Of a stretch of 64,000 nt of DNA, positions 49,096-61,916 are shown piece by piece. The notes below the pieces were generated by a model, which was not told the DNA's origin, made no database searches, and was given only the letters and a program-made list of their open reading frames with translations. Position numbers and translations under genes: made by a program. The DNA comes from Lycorma delicatula (lineage: Eukaryota; Arthropoda; Insecta; Hemiptera; Fulgoridae). How positions within the stretch are numbered: the stretch's first letter is position 1; each line of letters opens with the position of its first letter. The DNA lies in assembly GCF_047948215.1 (NCBI RefSeq), contig NC_134456.1, forward strand, positions 63,879,529-63,943,528, written 5' to 3'.

Positions 49096-52000
49096 ATAAG
49101 ACTAATTTTTTCTTGTACAATGAAATTTTAAGCAACAAAACCCTCATTTATAAAAAAAAGATATACAAACAAAATACAAAAGTAAACTTTATTAATGATA
49201 ACCAAAAATAAAATCAGAAATCTTAAGTTCATAAAGATTTTACTTTCATCAAAAGCAAAGTCCAAATTTAGCGATTTAATGGCACATTTTTTTTATTTCT
49301 GACCCAAATTAATAAATTAACAATTGACCGTGTTCATGATGTACTTTTTTATATGAAAAGCATTTAAGTTTTGCTATACTTATGGATTTATTTTTAATCT
49401 CTTTAAACTTTATATAATGTTACAGTAACGAATTATTAAGTTTATTCCTTCATTGTTCATACAGAGCTATTAAATATTGAATTGGATTATTAAAAAGTAA
49501 CATTTGACAAGCGCATTTGAAAAGAAATGAAACTTATGAGAATTAAACAATACATACACTATTTCCCCTATAGCTTGTCAAGTATAACAACTTCTATTCG
49601 TAAAACAAAATATTATAAAAAAACATAGTTCTGTTATAGAAATTTAAAGATATTATAATTAATCAAAGATGTATATGGATTAAAACTCCAAATTTATGAA
49701 GAGGTTTGTATAACAAATTAATAAAGAGTGCGTGTAAAAGTATATATGCATGCACAGGTGTTTATATTTGAACATAAGTTTATTCATTAAAATAAAATAA
49801 ACACCAAATAATGCAGTCAATGAATTTTATTATTTATAGAGTAAAACTGCAAAGGACAGACTAAATAAAGAGGGACACATCATTAGCTTGTACAACCTAG
49901 AAAACTTATATATAGAAAAAGCTGCTACCAAACAGTTTGGAATTATTAAAAATATTTTTGCTAAGATAACAAAATATATTTTATTAACTATATTATATTT
50001 TATGAATAATATTATGCAAACCATTAATAACAGAAAAGCCAGGAAAACAGCAGAATTTTTAGAGACACTATTAAAAAAGAATGCTGAAAATTATGTTGAG
50101 TTGTAGAATGAAATGAAAACGTTTGAAGAAGAAGAGAAATCTGTGACAGAATCTTGAACAAAGAGAAGAGCCATATTCTCCAGCAATATCCCTGTTGGTA
50201 TATGAAACAGACAATTGAGTTTGTAAGATGTACTCATTATGCTAAGATTAAAAGATTGGCTTTGATAGAAAGGAATGGAGATATTTCCATTAAACCAACC
50301 AACCATCTGAGGATAAATAAAGCTAATTCCTAATGAAATACAACCAATTCCAATAAATACTTTTTGATAAGAACTTATCAAAAAGAAAAATAGCAGAATA
50401 GTCTGTTCCAAAAATAAACTGAATATTAAATACTGTTCCTTACATCATTTTATTCAATTATGCAATTAATCAGATCTAATCACTGTATAGAATACTCTAA
50501 TGTTGATACAGGAAAATTTATCAATTATGAACTGCTTCAGGATATTACAAAATTATCTCAAAATTAAATACGCTAGCTGATCTAATGCTTGGAAAAAAGT
50601 GATGACGTCCATGATTATGTTCACTCTGACCTCCATTAGATTTTACAACACAACTTTATGACTTTCCAGAATGTTTGCATTAACTAATTATAATTACACT
50701 TTCCCAAACTAGTTCAGATAAACTAGGATTTTCAACATATTAACTGATGTTATAAATATCACAGAAAAAATCTGAAATATATGATAAAGGAAAAGCAAAA
50801 TAAAAACAAGTAAGAGAAAGAGAGAATTGATAAAATTACAGATCTATTTCACAGATATGACTTGTTCTTTGATGAATGGTGTAACTGATTTTTCTCATGT
50901 TCAGAATTATTTTTTCTAGTCAGCGAAAGAATTCATTCAGTACAATTTATTAGTATTATGCATTTAAAGAAATGGAAAAGGCAGGATAATTATAAAATGC
51001 AACACTTTAGGAAGAGGTTAAAACAGGATGGATAGCAAGAAGAAAGCATTCTACATCTTCAACTATCATCTAAATGTTTACTTAATAAATTATATTCACA
51101 AAACGTAAAGAAGTTAGATTCTATACATGCATTAGATGATGTATACATTTACACATCACTACTTGAATAGGAAATGAAAAATTTTATACTCTCCTTTGTA
51201 GAAGAAAAGACAGCCTTATGTCCTACTTAAAAATAAGAGAAGGGCTAATCTTAAAATGTGTAGGAATAGATCAAGTAGGAAGGACAGTTAGTATTTAACA
51301 AAGATAATAAATGGTAACATTGAAGACCCACAGTCAGAGAGAACAGAAGTGATTATCATAGAAAAATCAATCTAACAAGAAAAAAGAGGAAAATAAAAAA
51401 GAATGACCAGAACTTATAAAAAAATGTTCAATAAGTCTTCATTAAGTGACTATTTTAACAATCTTTAATACTTCATCTTAATTTTAGTAATGTAATTTGT
51501 AAAATTATTAAACTATTTTAGTTCTTATAATAGCACGTAAAGTCTGATTAGCTGAATTAAATGCTTAAGAAAGTATAACATTATAAAAAATGTACATCCT
51601 AAGTTAGTTTACATTAGTATTATCTTTACAAAAGTAAAATTTATTCAATTACTTTTTTCTATGACAGTTTTACGATCGATATTAATTTAATACAAATAAC
51701 ACACAGGTCCAAAATAATCAGAATGACAAAATTAACAGAGTGAAAAATTTAAATAGCAACTCTTAATTCACAAAATTAATATTTTAAGATAAAAACACTG
51801 TATAGAGAACGATTTCAACGAAATAGGAATATTTTGTTTCTAAGTATTTTAACAGATCATATAAATTTCATTTTTTTCTTTAAAAGAACCTATTAAATTA
51901 TTTATAGTACAACCTACATGATACAATGTACACAAAGTATACCCTGCACTGATTTTGTTATAAAACTTATATTTTGTGAACAGAAAGTAACAAATAAAAA

Positions 52001-53164
52001 AAATGAACAAACCTACTTAATCTCGGATGTAAAACAGACATTTGCTAAATACAAAAATTTATACAACAAAAGTAATTTTTTTATTTTCACAGCAATACCA
52101 CAATCAGATCACTCAATCAGATTAGAAGTAACAATATTTCCATATGTTGGTAAGATATAAAAATTTAATAATTTTTGTAAAATCACAAAGAACATTAATT
52201 TTCATTTCTCTTAAGAAAGTCATCTCATAACTAACTAGACATGTCAGAAATTAATCAAAATAATTTTGTAGATAACTAAACAACTGTTCAATTAACACAA
52301 TAAGGTAACCCAAACATAAATTCTACCCTTAATAATAAATAACATATGAAAACTTATAAGAAATAACAATAAATAGAACAAATAAAATTATTTTCTTTTT
52401 TAAATTCTTTTGATTTATAATAAATTTATAAATTAATTTTAATAAATAATTAAAATAACAATATTAGCGGAAAAAGCTATTTACAGTAAAATAGGATGTT
52501 AAAATAACAACTGATTACTTTCATTAACCATCTACTTATAAAAAAAATCTAATTAACCAAACATAATTGTTACTACAAACAGATACGCAGATTAATTTGG
52601 GAAAAGCTGAAACTGGATTTTCTTTTAGAAACATAAAACCTGAATTTTTAGTAACAATAACACTATAATTATTACATTTATTTTAAGAAAAAGATTTACT
52701 TTGGTACAGTATGTTTTTTAAGCAAAAATTTGCACTTAAAACTGGTCTTGGAATCCTAAAATACAATGCCCTAAACATGAAGAAATTAAACATTTTAGTA
52801 AAATAACAAAAGTTCTGGTAACTATTATTGAGCATTTAAAAAAGAAATATTCTCAGTTAATAAGCATCTAATAAATTGATTTAAAAGACCTGGTAATGGA
52901 AATTTTAAGTACAAATATTTTTACAATTAACTTGAATCTCAAAAATTGCAAAAAATATGACTGTAAAATCAACAATTTGAAATATGAATAACAGATATCA
53001 CTTGGAAAAACTTAGATTATCTTAGATCTTTAAATACATTAAAACCTACAACTTGCATATCTGAATTTTCTCATAACAGAAGCACCAAGAATAAGAAAAA
53101 AATAAAATTCATATTTTTTTATATCTTAATTTCGTTTTGTAATCTATTGAGAATAGAATATGTA
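49096..53164. other. AT-rich intronic stretch, nothing recognised
   Basis: The overlapping frames at 49888-50106 (plus) and 50091-50411 (minus) have no motif I can name. No terminal repeats were seen. Confidence 0.5.
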
Positions 53165-54000
53165 TCTGACACAACAATTAAGTTAAACTTACCATAACGC
53201 TTTTTCAGTTGATATTGAATTCTATAATTACATTAAAACATATTAATTTTGTAATTAGTTGAAATTTTTTTCTGTTTTAAAAATGCTGAAATTTATCATG
53301 AAAATATATATTTCCTTAGTTCTACTGTCATTATTGCCAAAATCATTAGATTACATCTTATTATGTTTTTAATTAAATCATTGTTGAATGTGATCTGGTG
53401 GTTCATCATTTCAGATTTTTGTTGATATTTATATATGTAATATTTCTTGAGTATATTCATTTTTTTATCATTATTACAAACTTCCAAAATCTCTAAATTA
53501 ATTTTGCAATCAGTAATACTATGTTTGTTTTCTAACAATTGGTAAGCTATATTAATTAGATATACCTCTTTTTTTGTTTTAGTGTGCTGTGAAATGTTCT
53601 ATACATTTTTTTTAATGATCTATTCGTTTTACCAAAAACAATATTACTACATTTGTTGCATTTAATTTTGTATATTCCTATTCCTATTATTATTATTATT
53701 ATTATTATTATTTTTGAAATATTTTATGATGCGATAATTTGATTTATATTCTTTTTTGTATTTATTATCATAAAGGTTAATAATTTTTCTATTATTTTAT
53801 TTGTGTTGCATTTTAGATATAAACTATTATTAATTTTTGTGTTATTTTTATGCTGTTGTACTTTAGCATAATTATCATGGTATTTTTTATTCCGCTTGTT
53901 ATAATTTTTTTCTACAATTCTATCATCAAAACCATTAAATATTACTATTTGTTTTATTTCATCTATTTCCGTTGAATATAATGAATCTTAGGTATAAATG
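53165..54000 (-). pseudogene. Penelope-like element C-terminal part (copy 2, minus strand)
   Basis: Read on the minus strand. A connector region (TEIDEIKQIVIFNGFDDRIV, about 53910-53970) is followed by NKRNKKYHDNYAKVQQHKN and NNSLYLKCNTNKIIEKL (about 53780-53900). Then comes a GIY-YIG domain, IGIYKIKCNKCSNIVFGKTN, with GIY at 53670-53678 and VFG in place of YIG at 53631-53639. A frameshifted C-terminus at 53296-53538 reads LENKHSITDCKINLEILEVC and NDKKMNILKKYYIYKYQQKS. The non-coding tail 53182-53245 matches the tails at about 6200 and 56290. It is oriented opposite to copy 3, which starts 190 bases away. Stops and a (TTA)n expansion show it is dead. Confidence 0.75.
53685..53712. repeat. (TAT)n microsatellite
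   Basis: About nine ATT/TTA units, inside Penelope-like copy 2 next to its GIY motif. Confidence 0.9.
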
Positions 54001-54184
54001 TAAAAAATACATACAGTCATAAATAAATTCTTTTAAGTAAATTTTACCAAAAAAATGATAAGTTATCATAACACGAAAATGTACCCTAAGATATCAGTTG
54101 ATAAGATAATAGAAATAATAAGAAATAGATCAAATGAAACCCCGGAATAAACCAATACATTAATCATTATTTATAAGATATATT

Positions 54185-54700
54185 GTCTTAAAAGTTACTT
54201 TGGGTACAACAATAACTATTTTTCACAAAGAGAAAGCTTACCAATGAAATTATCTATGTCTGCTAATATGTCTGATATACTTATACAAGATTTTGAAAAT
54301 AAATAGTTCATGGCATATTAAATACATACTAAAAATTATTGTGGATAAGATATGTAGATGATATTTCAGCCATCTAAATTATAAATTTTAGTCTTACTAT
54401 AAATAATGAACATTTTATCATTCTAAGTAAACTTAACAATTACAGTAAGAATTTAAAATTTACATACAAACAGAAAATAACAGAAAAATACTTTTTTAGA
54501 TACTGAAATCGAAATAAACATAAACAATATAAAAGAAATATCAGTTTATAGAAAACCCACAAAAAATAATATTACAATATATTAAAATTCTAACCACCCA
54601 TGGTCACAAAAAATTAATACATATAAAACAAGATATTTAAAGCTATTCATTACACAAAAACAATAAAAATAAACTCAAAAAAGAAATAAGATGAAATAAA
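54185..54700 (+). pseudogene. Penelope-like reverse transcriptase fragment (copy 3, part 1)
   Basis: Palm-domain pieces of a Penelope-type reverse transcriptase. NYFSQRESLPMKLSMSANMS + DILIQDFENK is the 'LPMGSPLSA..DIF' block, at about 54213-54305. RYVDDISAI has the intact YVDD catalytic motif at 54351-54362. EHFIILSKLNNYSKNLKFTY follows, then DTEIEININNIKEISVYRKP (about 54500-54558) and NSNHPWSQKINTYK, the conserved HPWSHK block. Premature stops after DFENK, SAI and ITIY, and frameshifts, inactivate it. The polypeptide continues after the SINE at 54701-54850. Confidence 0.78.
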
Positions 54701-54850
54701 GTCGATCTCCATGGCTGAGTGGTAGCGTCTCAGCCTTTAATTCGCAGATCCCAGGTTCAGGTATGGCAGTTTTCATATGCTACAAAATTTCCATTTCATA
54801 TTCCCAAGGACAAACTTCGAACTTATATGGTGAAGTAATCATAAAAAAAT
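54701..54850 (+). mobile_element. tRNA-derived SINE inserted in Penelope-like copy 3
   Basis: A tRNA-like head has an A box (TGGCTGAGTGG, 54712-54722) and a degenerate B box (GGTTCAGGTAT, 54754-54764). A tail follows (GCAGTTTTCATATGCTACAA, TTCATATTCCCAAGGAC) and ends in an A-rich stretch. The head is too degenerate downstream of box B to be a working tRNA gene. It separates the codons for GEIDEIK-like and IFN(G/D)F blocks that are contiguous in copy 2, so it is a clean insertion. The second copy lies at 32183-32350. Confidence 0.7.
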
Positions 54851-55150
54851 CAATATTTAATGATTTTGAATAAAATTATAAAAAAAGTTAATAAAAACCA
54901 GAATAAAAAATACAACAGTAAAAAAATAACATTTAGGTGTAATAGTTTATACCTAAAATACAATTACACAAATAAAATAACAGAAAAATTTAACATATAT
55001 GATAAAAATAAAAAAGCATATAAACCAAATAATCACGTAAAATACTTAAAAAATAACAGTAATAAAAATAATAGAGGAATTAAGAGGAATGTACAAAATT
55101 AAATGCAATGAATGTAATAATATTTATATTGGTAAAATCAATACATTTTT
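54851..55150 (+). pseudogene. Penelope-like element, connector and GIY-YIG start (copy 3, part 2)
   Basis: After the SINE the frame gives SIFNDFE*NYKKVNKNQNKK, then CNSLYLKYNYTNKITEKFN (54860-55102), homologous to the connector of copy 2 (NNSLYLKCNTNKIIEKL). A shifted frame then gives GMYKIKCNECNNIYIGKINT, with GMY for GIY at 55086-55094 and YIG at 55125-55133. The domain is cut at about 55150, where an antisense LINE is inserted. Confidence 0.75.
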
Positions 55151-55915
55151 ATATGTGATTTTTTGACAGCATTTTGTTACTTGCAGTCTTCCACACCCAT
55201 TCTCCAAGACTTACGATCACTCTAAGCATCCATATCCAATCCTTGTTTATTCACAGATTCCATCATGCGCTCCATCCAAGATCTCAGCGGACATCTATGT
55301 CTCCATCTCTCCTCAAGTACCCACTTCCAATAATTTTCAATGTAACCTGTATGGCTCCATTCTAGGTACAAGTCCATACCACCTCAATCTCTTCACCAAT
55401 ATTTTAAAACAGTAATCTTAACTGGAGGCCTGTGTCTGACTTCTTCATTCTAAATATGTTGTAACCATGAAAGTCCCGCATTTTTTCACAAAACATCCAT
55501 CCCTACCACAATCAGTCTCTCTTCCTCTCAACTCCCATGTTTCCGCCCCATACAGCATAATCGTAACTACCAAATTGTAAATCCAGATCCTTTGTATCCT
55601 TTTGTAAAACATCACAAGTCCACAAAGTCCCAAACAAGCCTGAGTCACTCGGCTATGTATATCAGCCTTACTTGTTCCATCCTTAGAGAGAATAGTACCT
55701 AGGTATTTAATATCTTCAACACCTTGTCACTGACATTTAAATCTTCCACTTCCCCCCCCCCCCACACATCTGGTCCAGTCAAAGTTTATTCTCAGACCAC
55801 CATTTCTTGTATACTTCCCCCAGATTCCTCATCATATATTCAATATCATAATCATTTGAAATTATAATCACCTGATCATCTGCAAACAATAGTAGATGTA
55901 TATAATCATCAATGA
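55150..55915 (-). pseudogene. LINE reverse transcriptase C-terminal remnant (minus strand)
   Basis: On the minus strand: LLLFADDQVIIISNDYDIEY, with an intact FADD motif at 55875-55886; then NLGEVY-like GIWGKYTRNGGLRINFDWTR, EVEDLNVSDKVLKI, and ILSKDGTS-like text. An open part at 55445-55648 carries TQACLGLCGLVMFYKRIQRI, VTIMLYGAETWELRGRE and CFVKKCG. The block 'lYGaEtWeL' is the usual end region of several arthropod LINE families. A C14 run at about 55753-55766 (poly-G in the coding strand) expands the frame. It lies antisense inside Penelope-like copy 3 and is 5' truncated. Confidence 0.75.
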
Positions 55916-56440
55916 TAAAACCAAATGTATAAACTGTGAATGTATAAAACCAATAATCATTAAAAAAAATATTTTTAGAACATTACAGAGCATACTAAAA
56001 CAAAAAACAGTTATATCTAATGTAGTTGACCATTTTTTTGGAATACAAATATTGTATAAGAGATTGCAAAAATAATTTAAAAATTTTGGAAGTTTGTAAT
56101 AATGATAAAAAAAATGAATATACATAAGCAATATTAAATTTATAAATAAAGAAAACGATATAAAATAATGAACCAACAGATCACATTCAAAGGTGTTCGA
56201 ATAATGACAACAGAGGAAAATATATATTCATAATAAATTTCAAGATTTTTAAAACAGAAAAGAAATTAACAAATTATAAAATGTATATGTTTTAACATAG
56301 TTATAGAATTCAACACCAACTGAAGATCCTGAAAAAATCAAATGTGGTTTAACTTACCTATTACTGTGTTTTGGTGGTTTATATTACATAATATTTAATT
56401 TCATTAACACAGTGGTCAGTATGTTAATGAATTAATTGTA
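55916..56440 (+). pseudogene. Penelope-like element C-terminus and tail (copy 3, part 3)
   Basis: After the antisense LINE, the C-terminal protein is found again: EHYRAY*NKKQLYL, NNLKILEVCNNDKKNEYT and NNEPTDHIQ (about 55977-56190). The non-coding tail at about 56285-56440 (ATAGAATTCAACACCAACTG, TTTTGGTGGTTTATATTACA, TTAACACAGTGGTCAGTATG) is shared with the inverted tails at 6095-6645. Confidence 0.72.
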
Positions 56441-59400
56441 TTTACAAAATATATAACTATAAACAATTAAGTATAGTATTATATATATATATAAAAAGGT
56501 ATAAAGTATAATACTGGCTGTAATATATAATACTGGTTGGATGTACTACATTATACTCATATAAAATAGGTAACTTATTAATGATGTAAGTGTAAAACAT
56601 GAATAATAATACATCCTAACCAGTTTTTGTATATTATACGTAGACAAATAAAGAGTAAAAACCAAATAATAATAATAATTTGAATAGTAGGCTTTAACAT
56701 TTTAATTTTTTAAGACTACTCAGATGTTTACTGTGTTAAATGATGAGGATTCATTCATAACAACATTCATTCATATGTGATGTCAACAGAAAGAAAAATA
56801 ATCATGATTACAACTAAATAATTTTAGCAGATTATCTAATTAAAATAATCTGTAAATTTTTTAACTTTATCCTATTAATAGTATAAAAGTTAACTATTAT
56901 ATTATTACTATTGTTATTATTTTTACATGGCGTGTTTAATTTAAAAAGATTAATACATATAATTTAACATTAATTATTTTAATTAATATAAAAATTGCCT
57001 TTTTCCTCATATCTAATATATTTTCAAACCCAGAATGTATTGTGTATTATTCCAATTATGAGAAATTTTACTGAACTTCAAAATCCATTGAAAAATCCAA
57101 CTGATGTTCTCTTACAAATTTTTATATAAAACTCCCATCAAAACTAAATAGAAATTCTAGCAGAATAAATTTTTACATACAAAATATCTTTATCTTATTG
57201 GGGGATTACAACTTCCCTTCAATTTATTAATCAAAATGAGCTCAGACTCCATAATTGAATCATAATGCTTTAATCTAACAAAAAAAGTAGAGATGGGCCT
57301 GAAAATTGTACCTAGTGGAGGATAAAGATTCTTAATGAAGAATAAGTTCCTAACCTTCAAGCATACATTCCTCCATTCTACACAGCTCACAAACACTTTC
57401 TTTTTGCCTAGAACAATCTCTTAGACCAATTTTATGTTCATACGCAACTAATATTTACTAAAAGCAATATGCAATAAAAAAAATAATCTACTATCAATAT
57501 ATAATAAAAGTTTAAGGCACCATGGTAATTCTTAACCGATATGTTTTGAAAACAATAGACTAGATAATACGATAACCAATATACACATAAAACTTATGCA
57601 AAGGTATATTTATGTAATAATGTAAATGTATTAAAATATAAACAAAAAAAAATGTAAAAACTGTTTAGTGGTGGGATGAATCCTTTTTTCCTCTAATTCG
57701 AGTCCAAAAGTTTGTTACTGAATCTTGAATCAAAACTGAAAAAAATACAGGCAAGACTTTAGAATAAATGCGTGTATAAACTAAAACAAGATGGAAAAAG
57801 GAAATACCTACTATGTACACATCTACCAGCTGTTGCACTGAATCTATAGTAAACCAATTTCTATCATTAAACCAATTTTTCACCTGAATTACTCAAAATA
57901 TATGATACTTATTTATCATTCATAATTTCTCAACCTCCAACATTCACATTTTTCAATTAAAATTCAACCAACAAACTTTACAATCAAATTCTGATAATGT
58001 TCTTTCTTTTTGATTGCTAACTATATAAATGGTTATGATACTTAATTCCCATCAAAATTAAATTTTAAGTACTAAAAAAAAATCTTAATATCTATTTATT
58101 TGTATGTAAACAGCTAAGACAGTTTCAATTTATATTTAATTTTATAAACAAAAGTCAACTAATACTTTCATTAACACACTCAAAAGATGATAACAGGAGA
58201 AAACAATAACTGCATTTCTGAGGGTCTGTAACAGAAACTAACTGAAATGTGATTATGAAACAAAAGAACTAATTTTTTCCATCACTAATAAACAGTGTTC
58301 ATAAATACCTTTCAAATAGAGTTTACTTTCACTCTACAAATATACAATATTTTAACTTGCCTAATGGCTTCAGCAAGGAAAAACTTCATATACACGCACC
58401 GTTATATTCTAAAATTTTACCACAAAGTTTTCAAAATTCAGATATCTGTCATACTGTATGCAAAATATTTTAATAAGTTAAGTTTACAAAAGTCTTGTTT
58501 TACAAAATAAAATCAAAATGTTTTATTCACTGGTAAGTTTTATCACACATTTGTACATTCAGATCCAATAAAAAATTTTTAAAAGGATAATCACAATATA
58601 ATCCAATAGCAAACTACTTTTGACTTAAAAAATAATTGGCTAAAACAAAACTGTTTTCTAGAAGCATTATTTTTTTGGGATTAAATATAGAAATTATTCA
58701 ATTTATTTTATAAATTCTTGTTAAATTTGTTTCATCATTAATTTTAAAAAGTCTTATCAAAAAAACTTTTGAGAAAAAGGAAATCTTTTTAAAAATAAAA
58801 AAACTTCTTCGTACAGTTTGATTGTGCTTTTTTTAGATCTTGGGCCACAATTCATCAATACCATAATGCAGATGACCATAATATAAGAATTTTGGTGGAT
58901 TTTTAACCAGAGTATAATTTGCCTGGATTCATCGAGCTGAGAAAAAGTTTCAAAGATATATGCTAAGCTTGTAACATATGTAGACCCAAAAAGTTAAAAT
59001 ATAATGCTCACTAAAAACACTACTTTGGCCAATTTCATGATACAACCACTCAAAAAAAAAAAACTGATAAGTTTTTTCTTAGACTAAATATCACTCAAGT
59101 CAAATTTTGATGTCATGAACAATATAAGGTGTTAAACAATATTTGATTGTAATACCAACATTCTAACCTACTTCGAGGACAGATAGAATATCTAATTCTT
59201 TGGATTCATAAATCAGTTTCCAATAAAACTACAAAAAAACAATTTTTTATTACTGTATTTTTCTCTACTATTTCCATCTATATCTGTAAAAATCATTTAT
59301 TTAAATATTACATTTCACATGAGTTGGATATTGTTGGCTGTTATACCACATGCAGTATACATGTTTTAAGAAATTTTTATAAAATATATATGTTATAAAT

Positions 59401-60857
59401 TAAAAAGAAAATTTTATTTATTAAAGAACAGTCACTGCTGAAAGGGAATGAAAAACGAATTAATGCGAGTTGAAATTATTCAACTCGCATGATGTAAAAA
59501 ACGATAAAATGTAAACTTTGTACAAATGCGTGCATGCAACATCACCAAATTTTTTAGTAAAAGGCTTTTACAGAACTTAATAATTATTACAGTAGCTAAA
59601 AACATCTCTTAAATGTAACTAAACAAATGATTAAAAATAGACATTCTATGAATGACGTAAAAACTGTGTGGATGTAATAGAATCATGCCAATCATAGGAA
59701 TCATAACCATCTAAATAAATATTATATTAATAAATAAAAGAAAAAAAATAAACAATTTAAACAAAAAAAAATGTGCTGGTTATGGTCAATACTAATGTCC
59801 TAAAATCAAATTATATCTTATTTGTATAGTTCATTGTTGCATATACCACAGGGAAGTTAAAATTAAAATTACATCTTTCTATAAAAGAAATATGGCATCT
59901 ATGAAGAACAGATGAAATGCACTACTATTTATTATCCTAAATAGTTTCTGTTGTAATATCACATCTCAATATATTAACTACACATAATAAATTAAAATAA
60001 TTACTGATAAAAACATACATTTTAGTATTTCTTGATAAGAGCTATCAACTAATTATTATAAAAAGTTCAGAAAGCTCCATCATGATTAAACTATAACATT
60101 AAGATAAATATAGGACTGAATATCTGAACTACAATATCCCTTAATGAAACAATATATAACTAAAATGTGATCATTCTTATTAGAATCATGTGATAATTTT
60201 TCACATTTTTTCTCCTTGATAATGATCTAAACACACCTCAATTTCTTAACTTGAACTGTACCATTTTTCAATAAAAAATTATGCAGTATACTTAAATGTA
60301 TTCCAACTCGGCTTCTAATGGAACATATTATTTCTCCCTTAAAACCAAAAATAGATGATTAATTCTTACAGACTATCAAATGAATCATAAATGTAAAATA
60401 CAGTATTTTTTTTACTTTATTTGATAGGATCTGAGGACAAACTAATATGAATATTCTAAACAAAAGCTCTACCTACATATGAGTACTGAAAATGTCTTTT
60501 TCATAAAAAATAAACAAAAAACTATGAGATCTATCACTAACTGTTCACAAAAATTATCAAAACTATACTTCTAACTGAAATTAGACTGTATATTAGCAAT
60601 GGGTTACCTAAATATATGAAATTATATAAAAAAGCAATGCTAACATCACTAATAGCCCAAAAAGAAAGAAAATGACAAAATAAATGCATAGGTAATAAAT
60701 CTTCAAAAATAAACTAATATATCAGATAATAAGAGAACAAAACAACAAATCCCCTGCAAAGCAACCCAAACTGGTAACTAAAAAACTAGTTATACTTTTG
60801 TTAGTATTGTTAATTTGTTGTTAAATAAAATCTAAATTTAATCTTACATAAACTTAC
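56441..60857. other. AT-rich intronic stretch, nothing recognised except a hairpin
   Basis: Short frames at 57190-57396, 57665-57883 and 58295-58510 have no recognisable motif or matching splice phase. Confidence 0.5.
59463..59490. repeat. Perfect 12-bp hairpin
   Basis: ATGCGAGTTGAA, a four-base loop, then TTCAACTCGCAT. Perfect pairing over 12 bases, GC-richer than the surroundings. Confidence 0.85.
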
Positions 60858-60947
60858 CAGAAGTGATCGTATATCTTGACTTAACATTTGCACAATAACC
60901 TTCAATAACACGTAAAATTTGAGCATCCTCTTCAAAACACCTTTCAT
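60858..60947 (-). CDS. PIX-type Rho GEF, internal exon (GIT-binding region)
   Basis: A 90-bp exon on the minus strand with acceptor ...TTTTTTTATAG and donor CTG|GTAAGTT. It carries two bases in (a codon split with an exon outside the window), 29 codons, and one base out. The peptide ERCFEEDAQILRVIEGYCAN + VKSRYTITS is the recalled beta-PIX segment EEDAQILKVIEAYCTSAKTR + QTLNS, which lies in the GIT-binding domain that couples PIX to GIT/PKL scaffold proteins. In PIX proteins, exchange activity on Rac/Cdc42 and PAK binding come from SH3, DH and PH domains upstream; those must lie beyond base 64000. It joins in phase to 22579-22768 and also to the candidate exon at 39502-39779. Codon structure is intact. 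It is too short for length-based ORF calling but is the best-conserved piece of the gene here. Confidence 0.88.
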
Positions 60948-61916
60948 CTATAAAAAAAATTCAATAATTTGTTTTAAAAATCAACAAGAAACTTCAACTA
61001 TCGAAAAATAATCACATTTAACTTAATATTTATGAAATTAATAAAATATTTTTGAGGAAGAAGAAAGAAAAAACCATATTGGTTTTGATGAGGTTTCTCT
61101 AATGCAGAGATGGCTTAGTGCAAGTTTTACGCTAACCAGTTTTTAAGCTGTATATATATATATATATATATATATACATTGTTAAGCTGGAATCCATATA
61201 GTAACACTCACAGGACATAGACCATACCGATGCCAATAGATATGAAAACAATACTAAAACCACATTTAATTTGTGATGTTTTTTATGCTTTTTTCAATAC
61301 AAACACATTTGTAAAGAGTTTCTAGTGACAATTAAACAAATTAACAATTAAACAATTAAATTAAATTATCTACTCATATTAGTTTTCATCAACTGATTAA
61401 ATGATCTATTTTTTAAAATTATTTTTGATATTTTCCTGATCAGTATTAAATGACACACTTTCTGACTTTTTAAGTATTTTTCACGTATTATAATAATAAT
61501 TGATACAGATTTTTCTCTACCCTCTTTTAAATTCCCTTTTTACACAATTTTTGTATACATTAATCAATGAAAATGAGTAATTGTTTCCCACTTGCAAATA
61601 TTGCTTTAGCGTGGAGAAAAGAATAAGTACCACTACAATTTTCTTTTCTTAAGATTGTCACATAATTAATATCATTTGTACAGTTGAAAAGAACCATCTG
61701 ATATCTATTTTCTAAAAAACAGTTGTTCATAGAGAAACAAGAGCTCAACAAAACTGACTTACACATTACCTTTCTCCAGAAGTAGCTGGGTAACAAAGAA
61801 AATTCACTTTTATTAAGTAAATCTGATGCACTTTAAAAATTCAGCAACAAATATACCAAACATTTTGTGAACAATAGTCCAATTAATAAATGTTAAAAAA
61901 AGAAGGAAATTTTGAA
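60948..61916. other. Upstream intron of the PIX gene, nothing recognised
   Basis: AT-rich, with a (TA)n run at 61151-61176. No further PIX exon (the region that would encode the Ser/Lys-rich segment before EEDAQIL) was found up to the window end. Confidence 0.5.

Noticed and set aside
50091..50411. 106-codon minus-strand frame
   Set aside because: Hydrophobic and Ile/Phe/Ser-rich as expected from AT-rich antisense reading; no splice sites in the PIX phase were seen.
54701..54775. Functional tRNA gene
   Set aside because: The A box is good but the B box is degenerate, the acceptor stem does not pair, and the segment continues as a SINE tail.
57190..57883. Two minus-strand frames as possible PIX exons
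   Set aside because: They are in the right orientation, but neither shows PIX-like sequence nor flanking splice sites of matching phase.
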